A DNA stretch of 64,000 nucleotides from Microbacterium sp. XT11. GTDB taxonomy: Bacteria > Actinomycetota > Actinomycetes > Actinomycetales > Microbacteriaceae. The stretch is taken from NCBI RefSeq assembly GCF_001513675.1, contig NZ_CP013859.1:2481081-2545080 (forward strand), in the 5' to 3' direction. Positions 61,892-64,000 of the stretch are shown piece by piece. Below the pieces are notes generated by a model. That model had not been told where the DNA came from and ran no database searches. It saw only the letters and a list, made by a program, of their open reading frames with translations. Each line of letters begins with the position of its first letter. Within the stretch, counting starts at the first letter, position 1. A program made the translations under genes and the position numbers.

Positions 61892-62377
61892 ATGCGCATC
61901 CACATCGCCACCGATCATGCCGGCCTCGACTTCTCGACGCAGCTCCAGGAGCATCTGCGTGCGGCGGGGCACGAGGTCATCGACCATGGCCCTGTCGAGT
62001 ACGACGCCCTGGACGACTACCCCGCGTTCTGCATCCGAGCCGCGCAGGCGGTCGTGGCGGATCAATCCGCAGGGGTAGAAGCGCTGGGCGTCGTCTTCGG
62101 CGGCTCCGGCAACGGCGAGCAGATCGCGGCCAACAAGGTGCACGGCATCCGCGCGGCACTCGTGTGGAACGTGTCGACCGCCGAGCTGGCACGCGAGCAC
62201 AACGACGCCAATGTGATCTCGATCGGCGCGCGCCAGCACACGTTCGACGAGGTGACGACGTTCATCGACACCTTCATCGCGACTCCGTTCTCCGGTGAGG
62301 AGCGGCACGCGCGACGGATCGGACAGATCGCGGACTTCGAGCGCGACGGCTCCCTCCTTCCCGATCCTCGGGCCTGA
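61892..62377 (+). CDS. rpiB: Ribose-5-phosphate isomerase B
   Basis: 161 residues. Interconverts ribose-5-phosphate and ribulose-5-phosphate. The phosphate loop IATDHAGLDF and VFGGSGNGEQIAANKVHGIR are typical. The catalytic cysteine of the E. coli type is Gly here, and Glu77 of GNGEQI is expected to act as base, as in M. tuberculosis RpiB. Extra C-terminal 20 residues are common in actinobacteria. The ATG at 61892 is chosen over one at 61883 because the domain begins right there. The Nei-type gene starts one base after its stop. Confidence 0.93.
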   Translation: MRIHIATDHAGLDFSTQLQEHLRAAGHEVIDHGPVEYDALDDYPAFCIRAAQAVVADQSAGVEALGVVFGGSGNGEQIAANKVHGIRAALVWNVSTAELAREHNDANVISIGARQHTFDEVTTFIDTFIATPFSGEERHARRIGQIADFERDGSLLPDPRA

Positions 62378-62378
62378 C

Positions 62379-63377
62379 ATGCCAGAGGGGCACTCCGTCC
62401 ACCGCATCGCGCGGCAGTTCGATCGGAACTTCATCGGCAAGACCCTGCACGCGTCGAGTCCGCAGGGTCGCTTCGCCGAGGGCGCTGCCGTGCTCGACGG
62501 CCGGGAGGCTCTGAGCGTGCAGGCGGTCGGCAAGCAGATGTTCCTCGAAGTCGAGGGCGATGTCTGGCTCCGCGTGCACCTAGGCCTGTACGGGGCTTGG
62601 GACTTCGCGGGCGAGATCCTCGTCGACCCCACCATCGCATCGGCGAACGGGCGCATGGGGCAGACCAACCAGCGCGGCACCGTTCTCGACGAGCCGATCC
62701 TCGACGATGCGGGCGAGAACTCGCTGTCCTCGATCGGGGCGCCGCGAAGGACGCGCGTGCATCTGCGTATGTCTGAGCAGACGAAGGGGCTCGACGATGA
62801 AGGAGCCGAATGGCCGCCGCCCGTCGTCGGACAGGTGCGTCTGCGCCTGATGACCGACATCACCGCGGCCGACCTGCGTGGACCGACGGCGTGCGTGTTG
62901 CAGACCCCAGAGGAGATGCTGGCGACCGTGGCGAAGCTCGGGCCGGATCCGCTCGTGGGCGACCCGCTGGAGAACGAGGAGCGGTTCGTGCGCGCCGTAC
63001 GCAAGAAGTCGACGCCGATCGCGCTCCTCCTCATGGACCAGTCGGTCGTGAGCGGGATCGGCAACGTCTATCGGGCGGAGATGCTCTATCGTCAGCGACT
63101 CGATCCGCACACTCCGGGGAAGGATGTGCCCGAGGAGGTCGTGCGCGCCCTCTGGCACGACTGGGTGCGCCTCCTCGCGATCGGCGTGGAGACGGGTCAG
63201 ATGATGACGATGGACGACCTCACGCCCGAACAGTACCGCGCGGCGATGGCGAGCCGCGACGACCGGCACTGGGTGTATCACCGCGCCGGCCTGCCGTGCC
63301 GTGTGTGCGGTACGGAGATCGCGCTCGAGGAGATCGGTGCGCGCAAGCTGTACTGGTGCCCGCGCTGCCAGGCGTGA
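62379..63377 (+). CDS. Fpg/Nei family DNA glycosylase
   Basis: 332 residues. Bifunctional glycosylase/AP lyase for oxidised bases, Nei type by its start PEGHSVHRIARQF, where the N-terminal Pro is the nucleophile and the next Glu is catalytic. The H2TH region is STPIALLLMDQSVVSGIGNV with YRAEML, and the C-terminal zinc finger is CRVCG then CPRC. The middle has an insertion of about 30 residues (ILDDAGENSLSSIGAPRRTR region). The ATG at 62379 lies one base after the rpiB stop, so the genes are cotranscribed. Confidence 0.93.
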   Translation: MPEGHSVHRIARQFDRNFIGKTLHASSPQGRFAEGAAVLDGREALSVQAVGKQMFLEVEGDVWLRVHLGLYGAWDFAGEILVDPTIASANGRMGQTNQRGTVLDEPILDDAGENSLSSIGAPRRTRVHLRMSEQTKGLDDEGAEWPPPVVGQVRLRLMTDITAADLRGPTACVLQTPEEMLATVAKLGPDPLVGDPLENEERFVRAVRKKSTPIALLLMDQSVVSGIGNVYRAEMLYRQRLDPHTPGKDVPEEVVRALWHDWVRLLAIGVETGQMMTMDDLTPEQYRAAMASRDDRHWVYHRAGLPCRVCGTEIALEEIGARKLYWCPRCQA

Positions 63378-63398
63378 GCCGAGACGAAGGAGATCCGC

Positions 63399-64000
63399 GT
63401 GCGACAGAACCCGAGCTTCACACTGGCGGACATCGCGGAGATGCGACGTGTCGTGCAGGCGAACCCCTGGGCGACGATCGTCAGCGACACCGCTGACGGT
63501 CTCGTCGCGTCTCATTACGTCGTACTGCTCGACGATACGCGCGACGATCTCACCGTCGTCGGACATGTCGGTCGGCCCGACGATCTCATCCATGGTCTCG
63601 GAGAGCGGGAGCTCCTCGTGGTGTTCCAGGGGCCGCACGGCTACATATCCCCGGGCTGGTACGGCGACGTCGCAGCGGTGCCCACATGGAACTACACGGC
63701 GATCCACCTGTCGGGAGTGCCGGAGATCCTCGATCACGACGAGAACCTCCGCGTCCTGGACCTCATGGTGGAACAGTTCGAGAGTCGCATGCCCGACCCG
63801 CGCCTCATGTGGCAGCGTCCCAACGATGAAGCGTTCGTCACGCGTCTCGCCGCCGGCACGATGGGGTTCAGGCTGACGCCGACGCGCGTGATCGCCAAGC
63901 GGAAGCTGAGTCAGAACAAGCCTGCGGAGACGGTCGAATCCGTGATCGCCAACCTCGACGGCGACGGGCCGTATGCGAACGCCCCGCTCGCAGCGGAGAT
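63399..64000 (+). CDS. Pai2-like FMN-binding protein, cut by the window end
   Basis: About 200 residues visible and no stop before the window edge. It resembles the FMN-binding negative transcriptional regulator family (PaiB/Pai2), a flavin-reductase-like split barrel. Diagnostic parts are NPWATIVSDTADGLVASHYV, HVGRPDDL, VVFQGPHGYISPGWY, VPTWNYTAIHLSGVPEI and LSQNKP near the C-terminus. Whether it regulates transcription or is an FMN oxidoreductase is unclear for most members. The GTG at 63399 has AAGGAGAT five bases upstream and lies 21 bases after the glycosylase stop, so it may belong to that operon. Confidence 0.88.
   Translation, partial: MRQNPSFTLADIAEMRRVVQANPWATIVSDTADGLVASHYVVLLDDTRDDLTVVGHVGRPDDLIHGLGERELLVVFQGPHGYISPGWYGDVAAVPTWNYTAIHLSGVPEILDHDENLRVLDLMVEQFESRMPDPRLMWQRPNDEAFVTRLAAGTMGFRLTPTRVIAKRKLSQNKPAETVESVIANLDGDGPYANAPLAAE

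Noticed and set aside
61892-62377. RpiB with a missing catalytic cysteine as an inactive enzyme
   Set aside because: The Cys-to-Gly change with Glu as base is the known actinobacterial form (M. tuberculosis RpiB), so it is expected to be active.

Overview
The window is a stretch of ordinary core chromosome from a high-G+C actinobacterium, most likely Microbacterium or another Microbacteriaceae genus. This rests on protein family resemblance, on the order rplS-lepB-rnhB-DUF2469-yraN-comM-dprA-xerC-(M23)-rpsB-tsf-pyrH-frr-cdsA, on a GlgE-type maltosyltransferase, on an Fe-S-type ferrochelatase, on the DUF2017-clpS-zincin cluster, and on a GAGCGAGCGAAGCGAGACGA-type repeat that I associate with this family. 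I see no prophage, insertion sequence, integrase, CRISPR array, plasmid function or defence island. Genes are tightly packed, with many 4-bp ATGA/GTGA overlaps. No gap without a gene exceeds 302 bp.

Layout. 1-2.4 kb: a methyltransferase fragment, a pyrimidine-dimer glycosylase, methionine aminopeptidase and a small membrane protein. 2.6-9.7 kb: rplS, signal peptidase I, RNase HII, DUF2469, YraN, ComM, DprA, XerC and a degenerate M23 protein. 10-14.8 kb: rpsB-tsf, pyrH, frr-cdsA and a small DivIVA-motif protein. 14.9-20.7 kb: envelope genes (lytic-transglycosylase-like protein, zinc-ribbon protein, hydrolase, AI-2E family transporter, an unusual membrane/lipoprotein fusion coupled to a thioredoxin-TPR protein). 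20.7-27.2 kb: alpha-glucan operon glgX-glgE-glgB. 27.3-31.9 kb: cysteine desulfurase, mnmA and ligA. 31.9-35.9 kb: acylphosphatase, DEAD-box helicase and acyl-CoA ligase. 35.9-40.6 kb: gatCAB and dinB. 40.6-42.7 kb: small proteins, DUF2017, ClpS and a zincin. 42.8-47.6 kb: a GT39-like enzyme, polyprenol-phosphate mannose synthase and a GtrA protein, facing a two-component system. 47.6-49.3 kb: LysE exporter, tRNA-His, oligoribonuclease and tRNA-Arg. 49.3-54.7 kb: an SSB paralogue, a lipoprotein, EttA and two thioesterases. 54.7-60.5 kb: flavoprotein, truncated haemoglobin, MscS-type channel and aminopeptidase N. 60.7-64 kb: ferrochelatase, RpiB, a Nei-type glycosylase and a Pai2-like FMN protein cut by the window end.

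How the genes work together. Most of the window is translation (S2, L19, EF-Ts, RRF, GatCAB, EttA, tRNA thiolation), genome maintenance (LigA, Pol IV, RNase HII, DprA, XerC, two glycosylases) and envelope building (LepB, CdsA, mannosyl-lipid genes, murein hydrolases). The clearest signal that is not itself a gene is regulatory. At about eighteen genes a TAGNNT/TACNNT hexamer sits 6-10 bases, most often exactly six, before the start codon. This is the layout expected for leaderless transcription, and I used it to choose several start codons. I did not find a convincing new multi-gene system. The best candidates for new biology are the membrane/lipoprotein fusion with its thioredoxin partner, the DivIVA-motif protein with an internal duplication, the MscS-globin-flavoprotein operon, and the GatA tail encoded by a repeat.
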